54,907 nt of DNA, from positions 1 to 54,907 of the forward strand of contig CANJQC010000017.1 in NCBI GenBank assembly GCA_947476295.1, read 5' to 3'. Shown here piece by piece: positions 9,970-18,775 of the stretch. Below the pieces are notes generated by a model that worked only from the letters and a program-made list of their open reading frames with translations, was not told where the DNA came from and did no database searches. Numbering within the stretch: position 1 is the stretch's first letter; every line of letters starts with the position of its first letter. Position numbers and translations under genes: made by a program. The stretch is from Planctomycetaceae bacterium. Its GTDB lineage: Bacteria; Planctomycetota; Planctomycetia; Planctomycetales; Planctomycetaceae.

Positions 9970-10776
9970 CTAAACCACTTCTTCAATCACCGGATTTGTC
10001 AGACGCCCGATGCCGTCGATCTCAATGGTAACTTCATCACCCGGCTTCAGAAATACGGGAGGTGTTCGAGCCGCACCGACGCCGTGAGGCGTTCCCGTCA
10101 GAATGACTGTGCCCGGTGCCAAAATTGTACTGGCACTGAGGAATTCAATGAGTGTCGGAACATCAAAAATCATGTCGTTTGTATTCCAATCCTGCATCGT
10201 ATTGCCGTTCAGGATCGTGCGGATCTGCAATGTGTTGGGATTCGGAATCTCGTCGGCTGTCACGAGACAAGGGCCAAGCGGGCAGAACGTCGCAAACGTC
10301 TTCCCACGACACCATTGACCGCCGCCGCCTTCCTTTTGCCAGTCACGAGCACTGACATCGTTGGCACAGCTGTAACCAAGCACATGCGACAACGCATCGG
10401 CCCGGCTGACGTTGTGGCAGTGCTTGCCGATGATTACGGCGAGTTCGCATTCGTAGTCCACTTTGTCGCTGCGAAGTTTACGCGGCAGCACGATGGGATC
10501 ACCTGGATTCTGGACGGCGGTCGCTGTCTTCATGAAGAGGACCGGATGCGGCGGAATAGCTTGCTTGCCTTCTTCGGCGTGCCTGCGATAGTTCAGGCCG
10601 ATGCACAGGATGGCGGCTGGTTCCAGCGGTGCCAGAATCTTTGTAGCGACGACTGTTTGACCGGTCGGCGTTAGACCGTCGAACAGACTTCCCTGCAGTC
10701 GTTCCAGAGAACCGTCCGCGTTCTGGTTGGCAAAGCAGACATCAACATCGCTGGACTGGATTCGGACAATTCTCAT
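9970..10776 (-). CDS. Fumarylacetoacetate hydrolase family protein
   Basis: The 268-residue protein belongs to the FAH family (2-hydroxyhepta-2,4-diene-1,7-dioate isomerase/hydratase or acylpyruvase type). The core starts at CIGLNYRRHAEE (about residue 58). The metal ligands are the acidic pair in DYECELAVIIGK (about 113-124) and the Asp of ANDVSARDWQ (about 140). The conserved ILTGTPHGVG is near residue 228. These enzymes cleave or isomerise beta-diketo or oxo acids in the cytoplasm using Mg2+ or Mn2+. The exact substrate cannot be told from sequence. ATG is preceded by a good AGGTGA ribosome binding site. No pathway neighbours are present. Confidence 0.92.
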   Translation of the reverse strand: MRIVRIQSSDVDVCFANQNADGSLERLQGSLFDGLTPTGQTVVATKILAPLEPAAILCIGLNYRRHAEEGKQAIPPHPVLFMKTATAVQNPGDPIVLPRKLRSDKVDYECELAVIIGKHCHNVSRADALSHVLGYSCANDVSARDWQKEGGGGQWCRGKTFATFCPLGPCLVTADEIPNPNTLQIRTILNGNTMQDWNTNDMIFDVPTLIEFLSASTILAPGTVILTGTPHGVGAARTPPVFLKPGDEVTIEIDGIGRLTNPVIEEVV

Positions 10777-10903
10777 TAGGTCACCTGTGACTGAAGTTGT
10801 AAAGTCGAAATCTGTATCTATTCGGGATCGACGGATTTCAATCCGGCCGAATAGGCAGCGTAGCGACCTTCACTCAGATGCAACAGCGTCTCAAGGCAAT
10901 ACC

Positions 10904-10952
10904 CAAAAAGTCGAAACGCTCCGGACCAACTTGCGAAGGCTCGGAGCGTTTC
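10904..10952 (-). terminator. Intrinsic terminator of the small exported-protein gene
   Basis: An 11-bp perfect stem (10913-10923 with 10942-10952, GAAACGCTCCG and its complement) is followed, on the minus strand, by a CTTTTT run at 10904-10909. It sits 34 bases past the stop codon of the minus-strand gene ending at 10986. Confidence 0.75.
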
Positions 10953-10985
10953 TCGTGGGGAGTTTTCTGTTCTTGCCAAGCGTGA

Positions 10986-11612
10986 TCAGCGATTGATCAA
11001 TCGTTCGGGGAAGACATGGATCGGTCGTTTAGCCGAATCTGACGCTGCAACAGGCTCAGTTTCGTAAAGTGGTTGTTCAAAGACATCCCGTGTCTGGTAT
11101 CCGATCGGACGCACAGCACTCACAGGATAAGCATTGTTGGGGCGTCCCGGATCCGGATAACTCTGAGTTGGGTACGCCTGTGTCGAATATTGCTGTTGTG
11201 GATTCGCTTGAGCCGGATAGACCTTCGAAGGATAACCTGGCATTTGAGAATTCTGCGTCTCATGCTGATTGCTGGAATGCAGATCGCCTTCCAGGTAACT
11301 GGCGCGATAGCGATTCCAGAACTGCTGCGAGTATGGCATTCCGTGAGTATGGCCCCAGGACTGCGCGAGTTGTGCCTGAGCGAACACATGGCGGTAATTG
11401 TAAGGACGGAAGCTGGAAAAGCCACCGTAAGAAGGCACGCGCTGGAAGTGGCCATGCAACCAAGGATCCTGCTGATCGTACGGGTAGAGTTGCACGCCGT
11501 CACCGGCCGAAATCGTGTTCCCATATTCAATGCCGGGGGATCCGACCTGTGCCTGGGCGGAACCTGTTATTATTGCGCCGACAAGAAATACAAACAAAGA
11601 TGTCCAACGCAT
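10986..11612 (-). CDS. Small exported protein rich in Tyr, Pro and Gln
   Basis: The 208-residue protein starts at the ATG at 11610-11612, directly behind a strong GGAGGGAG ribosome binding site. A longer frame upstream lacks this and is rejected. It has a clear signal peptide (WTSLFVFLVGAIITGSAQA, cleavage after AQA). The mature part is rich in Y, P, Q and S with loose YP-containing repeats (YPSKVYPAQANP, YSTQAYPTQSYP, about residues 128-155). No known domain is seen. It is probably a periplasmic or cell-surface low-complexity protein. A terminator follows, so it is monocistronic. Confidence 0.75.
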   Translation of the reverse strand: MRWTSLFVFLVGAIITGSAQAQVGSPGIEYGNTISAGDGVQLYPYDQQDPWLHGHFQRVPSYGGFSSFRPYNYRHVFAQAQLAQSWGHTHGMPYSQQFWNRYRASYLEGDLHSSNQHETQNSQMPGYPSKVYPAQANPQQQYSTQAYPTQSYPDPGRPNNAYPVSAVRPIGYQTRDVFEQPLYETEPVAASDSAKRPIHVFPERLINR

Positions 11613-11952
11613 AGACTCCCTCCAGGGCAGTAGACATAACATTCGGTCTGGTGACGTTTCGACGCCGCGAAACAACAGACCTGCAAACTGATCCATGTGT
11701 AAGATCGGTTCCATGGAAAGACAGGCCCTTGATGAAATCTGGAGAAACGACAGCTTCCGTCAACTCAACGCATCATGCATATTTCGAACGGACCGACCGT
11801 CATATTTTATCTTTCGGTTCTTGATTGGTGAATCCTCTGGTCGCAGGCTGCTTTTGCGTGTAGATCATTCATAGCCGCGGTCCGAGCTGTCATGGGCCAC
11901 GCACGTTTCACCCTAGCGACAGCATCGATGTCCCTGATACAGGAAGATTTGA
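11613..11952. other. Divergent promoter region between two exported-protein genes
   Basis: This 340-base gap separates two divergently read genes, both for small exported proteins, and so must contain their promoters. I could not identify convincing -35/-10 pairs, operators or a further gene. Confidence 0.4.
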
Positions 11953-12411
11953 ATGATACGCATTAAAACACTGTTTTCGGCACTCTCCGCTGTCGTGTGT
12001 CTTTTCGGTTTTGCATCGACGCAGGCTGGACTGCTCGGTTGCGGTTGTTCGCGTGCTCCGGTGCATCATGCACCCATGATTTATACTTCACCTGAAGTGG
12101 ACGAATGCTGTGAATGTGCTGTTGGCGTGCCGTCCTGCAGTGGAGTTGGCGGGGTCGGTGGTGGAGTGGCTCATCCGGGCAGTTTGTACGGATCAGCGGG
12201 TTTTTACGACCTTGGCTATGCTGGTGAATTCGGTCATGGTTACGGCGGTCGGTATTACGGGAGTCCAGATCCTCGCAGTTTCGAGAGTGGTTTTGAGAGC
12301 CTGCCAAACATGAATGGCGGTGGAGTCCACCATCGTCTGTCATTTCACAGCTACCGGCGTCCGTGGGCTCATCCGGGCATCGCCGACAATAATATCAATA
12401 TTGTCTGGTAG
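11953..12411 (+). CDS. Small exported Gly/Cys/His-rich protein
   Basis: The 152-residue protein begins with a signal peptide (IKTLFSALSAVVCLFGFASTQA). The mature protein has clustered cysteines (LLGCGCSRAP, DECCECAVGVPSC; about residues 29-57), then a Gly/Tyr-rich middle, and ends INIVW. The Cys and His content suggests metal binding or disulfide cross-linking, but there is no recognised domain. The start is supported by CAGGAAG upstream. It has its own terminator at 12451. Confidence 0.78.
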   Translation: MIRIKTLFSALSAVVCLFGFASTQAGLLGCGCSRAPVHHAPMIYTSPEVDECCECAVGVPSCSGVGGVGGGVAHPGSLYGSAGFYDLGYAGEFGHGYGGRYYGSPDPRSFESGFESLPNMNGGGVHHRLSFHSYRRPWAHPGIADNNINIVW

Positions 12412-12450
12412 GCCGAGGATTGCTGACCGATCTGCATATAGTAAAGTTAA

Positions 12451-12481
12451 GCGGCATCACGGGAAACAGGATGCCGCTTTT
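12451..12481 (+). terminator. Intrinsic terminator
   Basis: A perfect 8-bp stem GCGGCATC/GATGCCGC (12451-12458 with 12470-12477) with an 11-base loop runs straight into TTTT. It ends the gene that stops at 12411. Confidence 0.88.
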
Positions 12482-12765
12482 CATTTGGCATGCCTGCGAA
12501 AACCGTGCTGATTGGTCCAGCTTACTCAATCCGTTCAACTCACCTGGCGGAAACAGAATCTGGCGGAATGAAAGAATTCCGAACGCACCGGATAGGAAAG
12601 TCGGGCCGATAGATACTCGGCAACCTGGTCTTTGCAGCCGCCGAAGAGCAGCCGTCAAAGCTTTCTCAGTAAGGATTACTGCAGCAAGGTGGAAGTGACG
12701 AAAGAAGGGTGAAGAAGAATTCTGTGCGAGTTCTTCGATGATGTGACACGGAAGGAGCACGTCGA

Positions 12766-14853
12766 ATGTCAGCCGATCACGCCGGTCCGGGTTTGTGTCT
12801 GAAAACTTGGTGTCGCCATTTTCGAGCGAAGACGCTTCGGCAGATGTTGTCAGTCGCTATTGCCCTGTCGACTCTGGCCCAGGGAACTTTGTTCGCCCAG
12901 CAGAATTTAGAATATTCTACTGAATTAAACGGGTCGATCCGCCCGGTCCAGATGCAGAGACTGCAACTGGATACACCCTCAGTGACGGACCCGGCAATTT
13001 CAGGTCAGGTGGACGCCATCCACAGCCCGAATGTTGATCGCCTGCTGAAACCACAGTATCACCTAGAGCTGGAAAAACGTCACAGCCAACTGTTGATGAC
13101 GAATCGTAATATCCGCCGAATCGCGGTGACCGATTCAACTGTCGCCAACTATGTTCAGTATTCTCCGACGGAAGTCAGCGTCGTGGGAATGGAACTTGGC
13201 AAGACGGACATGACATTCTGGTTTGAAGACGAAGAGATGCCTTCAATCTACGAAGTTGCGGTAGTTAACGATGCCGGCCTTGAAGAACAGAGGACGCTGG
13301 ACTTCGGACGGCTGGAACGAACTCTAAAAAAACTTTTCCCGAATTCACAGGTCGCGATTATTCCCGTCGGCACACAGGTCTTGGTTCGTGGTATCGCCTA
13401 CGACGGCGAAGAAGCTCAAAATATCCTGCAGATTGTCCGCGCCGAAGTGTTTCGTACACTTGGACGATTCAATAATCTTGGAGATCAGGGTGGTCTGAAC
13501 AACTTCGCTCAGGCCGGAAACTTCGGCGGCGGTCTTGGTGGCGGTCTTGGTGGCGGAGGAGGCCAGAACACTGGTTTTCGCGACATCGTGATCAATGAGC
13601 TCACTGTCCCCGGCGAATATAACGTGATGATGCGAGTCATCGTTGCGGAAATCAATCGCTCCCAGATGAGGAACTTTGGCCTAGACTGGGCGGTCGAATT
13701 CAATAATGCACGGCACGCCGTCGGCGCAAACCTGGGCGGCGGTGTAGGTTCAACCCTAAGCGGCATTTTTGAAAATGGCGAAATCTTGGTACTGGTCCGA
13801 TGGCTGCAGTCGAATGGTACGGTCAAGCTGCTGGCGGAACCAACTGTGACCTGTATGAGCGGCACGTCTTCAAGTATTCTGGCGGGTGGTGAATTTGCTG
13901 TACCGACGATTATCGGTCTGGGCGGTGGTCAGGCGACATCGTTTCGAGGCTTCGGAACCAGCTTGGTTGTAACGCCGACTGTGATGGACCGAGACCTCAT
14001 TCGACTTCAGGTTGTTCCTGAATTCAGCGAGATTAATAACAACAATTCTGTCAACGGAATCCCCGGTACGAACGTCAAGCGAGTTCAAACAACTGTGGAA
14101 CTTCGAGAAGGTCAGACCTTTGCGATCGGCGGATTACTCTCGCGGCAGGAACTGACTAACGTCAGTCGCATTCCGCTGCTGGGTGACATTCCGTACGTCG
14201 GACCAATACTGTTCCAGTCCAAGAAGGCGTCCGAAGTCGAGACGGAGTTACTGGTTCTTGTGTCACCAGAAATTGTCCGTCCAATGGAACCGGATGAAGT
14301 GCCCCCGTTGCCAGGCTTCAATCACACGCATCCAAACGACCACGATCTGTGGAAGTTGGGGCGTACAGAAGGTACGCCTGATAACAACGTGTATCAGGTG
14401 GGTACTGTTGGAAGTGGTTCACTTCACGGGGTACCTGTTGGATACAGCCAGTTCAACCCACCGGTTGGTCTGGGAGCGGGTTCATACTCCGGCGGTGGCT
14501 TGGCCGTGCAGAGTGGTTCACCATTCGGCGGTGGGACACAGTACGCTGCCCCGATGCCGCCACAGCCTGACTACTCAGTACCGCAACCGGCTCCAAACCA
14601 GGGATATCAGCAATACCAGTCGGCTCCGCAATATCAGTCACCTCCACAGTATCAGGGATCTCCGCAGGGCGGAATGCCTCAAGTACCACCGGTGCCACAG
14701 AACTATCCGCCACAGAGTCGCATGATGGGCCCTTCGAACCAGAACGGTCATGCTTCTGCAGAACCGAAGAAGTCGTTCTTCCGACTGCCTAGATCGAAAA
14801 ATTCGCAGGCACAGGTTAAGCCTGTTGGCTGGACTCAGCCTGCGAAGAAGTAG
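12766..14853 (+). CDS. CpaC/RcpA-type secretin (pilus or type II secretion outer-membrane channel)
   Basis: The 695-residue protein has a long signal region ending near LFAQQ. A CpaC-type N-domain lies at about 84-168 (HSQLLMTNRNIRRIAVTDST... VVGMELGKTDMTFWFED), followed by a BON-like segment (about 185-225). A Gly-rich linker is at about 253-267. The secretin domain is at about 275-505, with the hallmark tail TVELREGQTFAIGGLL and IPLLGDIPYVGPILF then ELLVLVSPEIV. The last 185 residues are Pro/Gln/Tyr-rich low complexity. Secretins form gated outer-membrane rings for Tad-type pili or type II secretion. The two following genes (OmpA-like and TPR lipoproteins) fit a Tad-like outer-membrane set. 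A strong GGAAGGAG precedes the start. Confidence 0.93.
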   Translation: MSADHAGPGLCLKTWCRHFRAKTLRQMLSVAIALSTLAQGTLFAQQNLEYSTELNGSIRPVQMQRLQLDTPSVTDPAISGQVDAIHSPNVDRLLKPQYHLELEKRHSQLLMTNRNIRRIAVTDSTVANYVQYSPTEVSVVGMELGKTDMTFWFEDEEMPSIYEVAVVNDAGLEEQRTLDFGRLERTLKKLFPNSQVAIIPVGTQVLVRGIAYDGEEAQNILQIVRAEVFRTLGRFNNLGDQGGLNNFAQAGNFGGGLGGGLGGGGGQNTGFRDIVINELTVPGEYNVMMRVIVAEINRSQMRNFGLDWAVEFNNARHAVGANLGGGVGSTLSGIFENGEILVLVRWLQSNGTVKLLAEPTVTCMSGTSSSILAGGEFAVPTIIGLGGGQATSFRGFGTSLVVTPTVMDRDLIRLQVVPEFSEINNNNSVNGIPGTNVKRVQTTVELREGQTFAIGGLLSRQELTNVSRIPLLGDIPYVGPILFQSKKASEVETELLVLVSPEIVRPMEPDEVPPLPGFNHTHPNDHDLWKLGRTEGTPDNNVYQVGTVGSGSLHGVPVGYSQFNPPVGLGAGSYSGGGLAVQSGSPFGGGTQYAAPMPPQPDYSVPQPAPNQGYQQYQSAPQYQSPPQYQGSPQGGMPQVPPVPQNYPPQSRMMGPSNQNGHASAEPKKSFFRLPRSKNSQAQVKPVGWTQPAKK

Positions 14854-14962
14854 GGTCGTACGCAGTGATCCATCGGACGCCGTCCGGTATGTGTTCTCTC
14901 CAACTTCAATGAACAAGTTTTCCACCCTCCCGGCACCCTGGGTGCGGACAGGAAGAGTGACC

Positions 14963-15646
14963 ATGAACCTTCTACGATCTTCTTTTCGAGCGAAATTAAT
15001 GCTGCTTGCAGCCTGCGGGCTGACCGGCGGATGCAGTTCGACCACACCGTCCTGCTCAAGCAGCTGCGATTCGTGCTCAACATCCTGCGGGTCATCATGT
15101 GATACAGGATCTTGTGATGCAGAATGCTCAACCTGCGGCTGTCACTGGTGGAATCCTTGCAGCTGGTGCTGCGGGTCAGCGGCCTCCAGAATGCAGGTTC
15201 CCGATGTGCTGCCGCTCGGATCAGTTACGCGTGCTCACTGGCATGCGATGCAAACCAACGGCGAAGCTGCGGACTTCGTGATGTATCGCAACGAGTTTGT
15301 GGACAATTCCTCGGAATTGAGTCCCTACGGTCGTGATCACATTGCAGAGATTGCAGCCAGAATGCCGTCAACACCGTTCCCGGTCATCGTGCAACGTACG
15401 CTAAACAATGCTGATCCGGAACTGGATCAGGTTCGACGCGACATCGTGGTGCGAGTCCTGACTGATCTCGGCAATCAGGACGCCAATCAGCGTGTTGTTG
15501 TATCGCAGCCCTACAGCAACGGCCTGAACTCAATGGAGGCCGAACAGGACTACGGTCGATTCCGTCGAATCCGCGGCAACGGAAACAACGGTGGTGGTGG
15601 CGGTGGTGGCGGTGGTGGCGGTGGTGGCGGTGGTGGCGGATTCTAA
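14963..15646 (+). CDS. OmpA-like lipoprotein with poly-glycine tail
   Basis: The 227-residue protein starts at the ATG at 14963, eight bases after GGAAGAG; frames further upstream lack a signal sequence. The N-terminus is a lipoprotein signal (KLMLLAACGLTGGCSS, two possible lipobox cysteines). It is followed by a remarkable Cys/Ser-rich stretch (about residues 26-65, CSSSCDSC, CGCHWWNPCSWCC). Residues about 110-205 (FVDNSSELSPYGRDHIAEIA... RVVVSQPY) look like an OmpA/MotB-type peptidoglycan-binding domain with weak similarity. The protein ends in 17 consecutive glycines and Phe. It lies 109 bases after the secretin and before a terminator, so the two may be co-transcribed. Confidence 0.78.
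   Translation: MNLLRSSFRAKLMLLAACGLTGGCSSTTPSCSSSCDSCSTSCGSSCDTGSCDAECSTCGCHWWNPCSWCCGSAASRMQVPDVLPLGSVTRAHWHAMQTNGEAADFVMYRNEFVDNSSELSPYGRDHIAEIAARMPSTPFPVIVQRTLNNADPELDQVRRDIVVRVLTDLGNQDANQRVVVSQPYSNGLNSMEAEQDYGRFRRIRGNGNNGGGGGGGGGGGGGGGGGF
15590..15640 (+). repeat. Nine-base tandem repeat GGTGGTGGC encoding poly-Gly
   Basis: Five perfect GGTGGTGGC units (15593-15637), with an extra GGT before and GGA after, encode 17 glycines at the protein's C-terminus. The unit is a multiple of three, so length changes stay in frame. Confidence 0.9.
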
Positions 15647-15684
15647 GCGGCCAAGCTTCACATGAAATGCAAATAATGCCTCAC

Positions 15685-15714
15685 GCAGCTCCCTCAACGG
15701 GGAGCTGCTATTTT
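15685..15714 (+). terminator. Intrinsic terminator
   Basis: A 9-bp stem (15685-15693 with 15100-range partner at 15700-15708, GCAGCTCCC paired with GGGAGCTGC) with a six-base loop is followed by TATTTT. It lies 39 bases after the OmpA-like gene. Confidence 0.85.
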
Positions 15715-16011
15715 GTAGCCTGACTCTCCTATTCGAGTTCCCCTCCAGCGGTTGCGGCGACTCCTCAGGATCCGAGTGCTGACGTATCGAGGCTCGCCGC
15801 CTAGAGTCAAGCGACTGGTAACGCAAAAAACGCAACGAATACCGGCAGATTCTGCCGAAGGGGTGCCGAATTTCGTCTCGACACGAAAACCGGAAATCCA
15901 GTAAAATTCGTCCGCCTGTCTGAACGCTCGTCGTTCTCCTCTCTGTGGTCGCCATGTTTCTCAACAAGGCGCTGCATCCTGCCTCTTACAATCCCGCCAG
16001 GAGACCTGATC

Positions 16012-17979
16012 ATGTCAGGACGTCGGTGGATCTTCACTCTGCTCGCCGCAGTTCCAATTTCAGCAACCGGATGTCAGGTCGATGGCGGTGCCAGGACGAT
16101 GTGGAATCCGTTTGTTCGTGCTGACAAGTCCGACGCAATGGGCGATGAACAGCTTCCAAAATTTGTCCGCAGGGTGACGGAGGGCGAAAATGAAGAATCA
16201 AAACGAATGGAAGTGCCGATCGCCGCAAGTCGCGTCCAGGCTCTCATCGCCGAAGGGCAACGCGCCTTGCAGGAGAATCGTATCCCCGATGCCAAACTTG
16301 CCTACAATGAAGTGCTGCAGTTCATTCCTGACGACCCTACCGCACATCACGGCCTGGCGATGGCAGCAGATTTGACGGAACAATGGGCGGAAGCTGAAGA
16401 CCATTACCGACAAGCACTTCGATCGCGCCCCCGTGATGCCAATCTACTCTGTGACATTGGATACTCGTATCTGCTGCAAAACCGATACAGTGAAGCTTCC
16501 AGCTATCTGTCGCAGGCAATTGAAATCAATCCAAATCATGAAAACGCGCATACCAATCTGGCACTCCTAGATGTGCGGCAGGGAAATCGCGAAGCCGCCC
16601 GCGAACGTCTCACCCGCCGCTTCGAGAATGCCGCAATGGTGAATCAGATTCTCGCCGCGCTGGAATCGCAGACTGCGTCCAGAACCGCCACAAGTCCAGC
16701 CGCGACGGCACCGGTGGTGCCTGAGAATGCGTCGTTCCAAGAGATCCGCGAACTTGCCAATCGCGAACGAATTGCCGCCGAAAAACGCCGCGCAGTACTC
16801 AACGTTCCTGTCGTTCAAAACGCTGTCGTCAGTCCTGTCATCGCTGCCAGTGACTCTAGCATTCCAGGTCACTACGATAATTCTGATCCACTCGGAACTA
16901 GGCAACAATCGAATCGATTTGCGGGATCAAACGTCGATCCGGCAACGGCAGGGTTTCAGCCAACCGGAAACTATCCCTCAGGAAATATTGCGTCCAACAC
17001 TGTCGTTCAGACGCCGTCGATCGTCCCTGCTCAATTTGGCGGCACTCCGGGGACGTCATCCCGGACAAATCCATTGGCAGGCAATCCGAACTTCGCTCCT
17101 GCCTATGCAAACACTGGAACAACAGCAGGATCATTGAATCCGCCGTTTTCCGCAAATTCTGGTACACCCAGCAACAATCAGCAGCCAGTTGCAGCCAGTA
17201 ATTTTTCGCCACAGGTCGCAAACGCAGCAGCAAGTTCGGGCGGCGTGATTGCCGTTCGTCCCAGTGGATCTTTTCAGCCACCGACTCAGGGTGTCAGTTA
17301 CGGACAGCCGTTCGGTTTCGGTCAGCCTCCGATTGAAACAGCCAGCTTCCAAAACAACGGCAATGTTGCCGTACCTGTTGGAAATACGTCCTACGGCAAC
17401 GCGGCGTACGGAAACATGCCCGGCGGCCCACCTGTAGCGCATATGCCTAGCCAACAGAAACCAAACGCAGGGCAGAATAATTCGCATGTCCAGCTTGACG
17501 GTCTGAATGCCGGTCCTGGATCCCTCTTTCCGATTGGCCAGGGATCAGACGCTCAGGACGGACAGCTGCGCATGGGAAATGTGAGTTCTCCCGGAAGCAA
17601 CTCCGTGATCAACGGTGCAATGTACGGTCAGCCAGTCTCGACTTTGCCATCTCAGGAATGGATGATGCAACAGCAAGGGCAGATTCACCAATTGCATTCA
17701 CAACAACCACAACCCAATCAGAATGGTCAGGGATATTCCGGTCAAGGCTACAGCAATCAAGGCGGCGCGAATCCACAATACACCGGCAACATCCCGCAAG
17801 GTTCTTCGTACGGAAACACTGGAAGCACAACCGCATTGCGTTCCGATAATCAGACTCAACCTGTCAACCCACTAGCAACTTACGAGAATCAACTGCGACA
17901 ACTCGACAACCAATACAACAATAGTCTCCAACAGCTCGACCGCAACGCTTCAGGTGCCGTGCCTCGAGCACAGTATTAA
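16012..17979 (+). CDS. TPR lipoprotein with long low-complexity tail (TadD-like)
   Basis: The 655-residue protein starts after AGGAGACC. It has a signal sequence ending ISATGC, a plausible lipobox. Residues about 75-205 hold at least three tetratricopeptide repeats (ALQENRIPDAKLAYNEVLQFIP, EQWAEAEDHYRQALRSRP, NRYSEASSYLSQAIEINP). From about residue 270 onward the protein is Asn/Gln/Ser/Gly/Pro-rich with no fold apparent. TadD-type TPR lipoproteins assist Tad pilus assembly or secretin placement; the secretin two genes upstream supports this. A terminator separates it from the OmpA-like gene, so it has its own promoter. Confidence 0.82.
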   Translation: MSGRRWIFTLLAAVPISATGCQVDGGARTMWNPFVRADKSDAMGDEQLPKFVRRVTEGENEESKRMEVPIAASRVQALIAEGQRALQENRIPDAKLAYNEVLQFIPDDPTAHHGLAMAADLTEQWAEAEDHYRQALRSRPRDANLLCDIGYSYLLQNRYSEASSYLSQAIEINPNHENAHTNLALLDVRQGNREAARERLTRRFENAAMVNQILAALESQTASRTATSPAATAPVVPENASFQEIRELANRERIAAEKRRAVLNVPVVQNAVVSPVIAASDSSIPGHYDNSDPLGTRQQSNRFAGSNVDPATAGFQPTGNYPSGNIASNTVVQTPSIVPAQFGGTPGTSSRTNPLAGNPNFAPAYANTGTTAGSLNPPFSANSGTPSNNQQPVAASNFSPQVANAAASSGGVIAVRPSGSFQPPTQGVSYGQPFGFGQPPIETASFQNNGNVAVPVGNTSYGNAAYGNMPGGPPVAHMPSQQKPNAGQNNSHVQLDGLNAGPGSLFPIGQGSDAQDGQLRMGNVSSPGSNSVINGAMYGQPVSTLPSQEWMMQQQGQIHQLHSQQPQPNQNGQGYSGQGYSNQGGANPQYTGNIPQGSSYGNTGSTTALRSDNQTQPVNPLATYENQLRQLDNQYNNSLQQLDRNASGAVPRAQY

Positions 17980-18139
17980 GTTTCACCCGTCACATATTTG
18001 CACGGTGCGAGAATCACTGTGGCTGGCCACTGAGTTGCTGGGATTTTCGCCACGCCACGCAGATCCGCTGTAGTGCTGACAATTCAGCCCTGCGCCAGCA
18101 ACTTCTGCATCTGGGGAGAAGCCTGAGGCCGAAGGCCTT

Positions 18140-18280
18140 GGACTGCGGCAGCCTGCTGCCGCTTTCGTGCTCGCGGCCTGCTGCGGCATTTGGGATCGGG
18201 CATGATTTTTGGCTCGAGCCCCGTCAACCGGTCGGCCAGCAGGCGGGCTGGTGAAAGCGGCAGCAGGGCTGCCGCACTCC
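18140..18280. repeat. REP/BIME-like inverted palindromes
   Basis: 18140-18166 and 18253-18280 are the same ~27-base sequence in opposite orientation with one mismatch and one indel. Each is itself a hairpin with a perfect 7-bp stem GCGGCAG/CTGCCGC. This is the layout of a BIME made of two inverted REP elements. It lies just upstream of the RAYT transposase remnant, as expected of RAYT-mobilised REPs. Confidence 0.75.
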
Positions 18281-18325
18281 AAGGAGCGTTGACGTTTCGG
18301 AGGCGGAGTCAACATACTGGGCAGC

Positions 18326-18734
18326 ATGAACATGGAGCCAACACTTCCCACCGATGAAGACTGCTCGAAGGGCACATGCGACTGGCCGCACGCTCCGCCA
18401 CATCGTTTGCAGTCGGCGGGGGTCTATATCGTCACGGCAAGGGCAGCGGAGGCACGGCACCTGCTTGCAGCAGATAAAAAGAAGGACTGGTTTCAGGACA
18501 AGCTCCACGAACTCGCCCAAGAGTTTGGCGGGAAGCTTCACCCATCAGCGGATCTACCTGGCGCGACTGCATTATGTGCATCAGAACGCCGCGCATCACA
18601 AACTGGTTGGAATCGGATCCGATTGGAAATGGTGCAGTGCTCACGCCTTCAAACAAGCCGTGACTCCTGCGTAGCTGAAGACGATTACCAGTTTCAAATT
18701 CGACGAGATCGCCATGAAGGACGGTGACACGTAG
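18326..18734 (+). pseudogene. Decayed REP-associated (IS200-like, RAYT) transposase
   Basis: The first part (about 18370-18535) reads WPHAPPHRLQSAGVYIVTA then WFQDKLHELAQEFGGKL, the typical RAYT N-terminus. The frame then changes, and from about 18537 another frame reads THQRIYLARLHYVHQNAAHHK and DWKWCSAHAF, the typical C-terminus. An in-frame TAG at 18672 is followed by the remaining family tail (TSFKFDEI). The segment that should lie between the halves, including the catalytic HUH (HYH) motif, is gone, about 55-60 residues by comparison with the family. The gene cannot make an active Y1 transposase. Confidence 0.82.
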
Positions 18735-18775
18735 TGGCAACGTCAGCTTTCGATGAGGCGAACCGGTCCCTTCCT

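Noticed and set aside
12395-12760. 121-codon minus-strand frame between the small exported protein and the secretin
   Set aside because: It runs through the plus-strand terminator at 12451 and lacks any recognisable domain.
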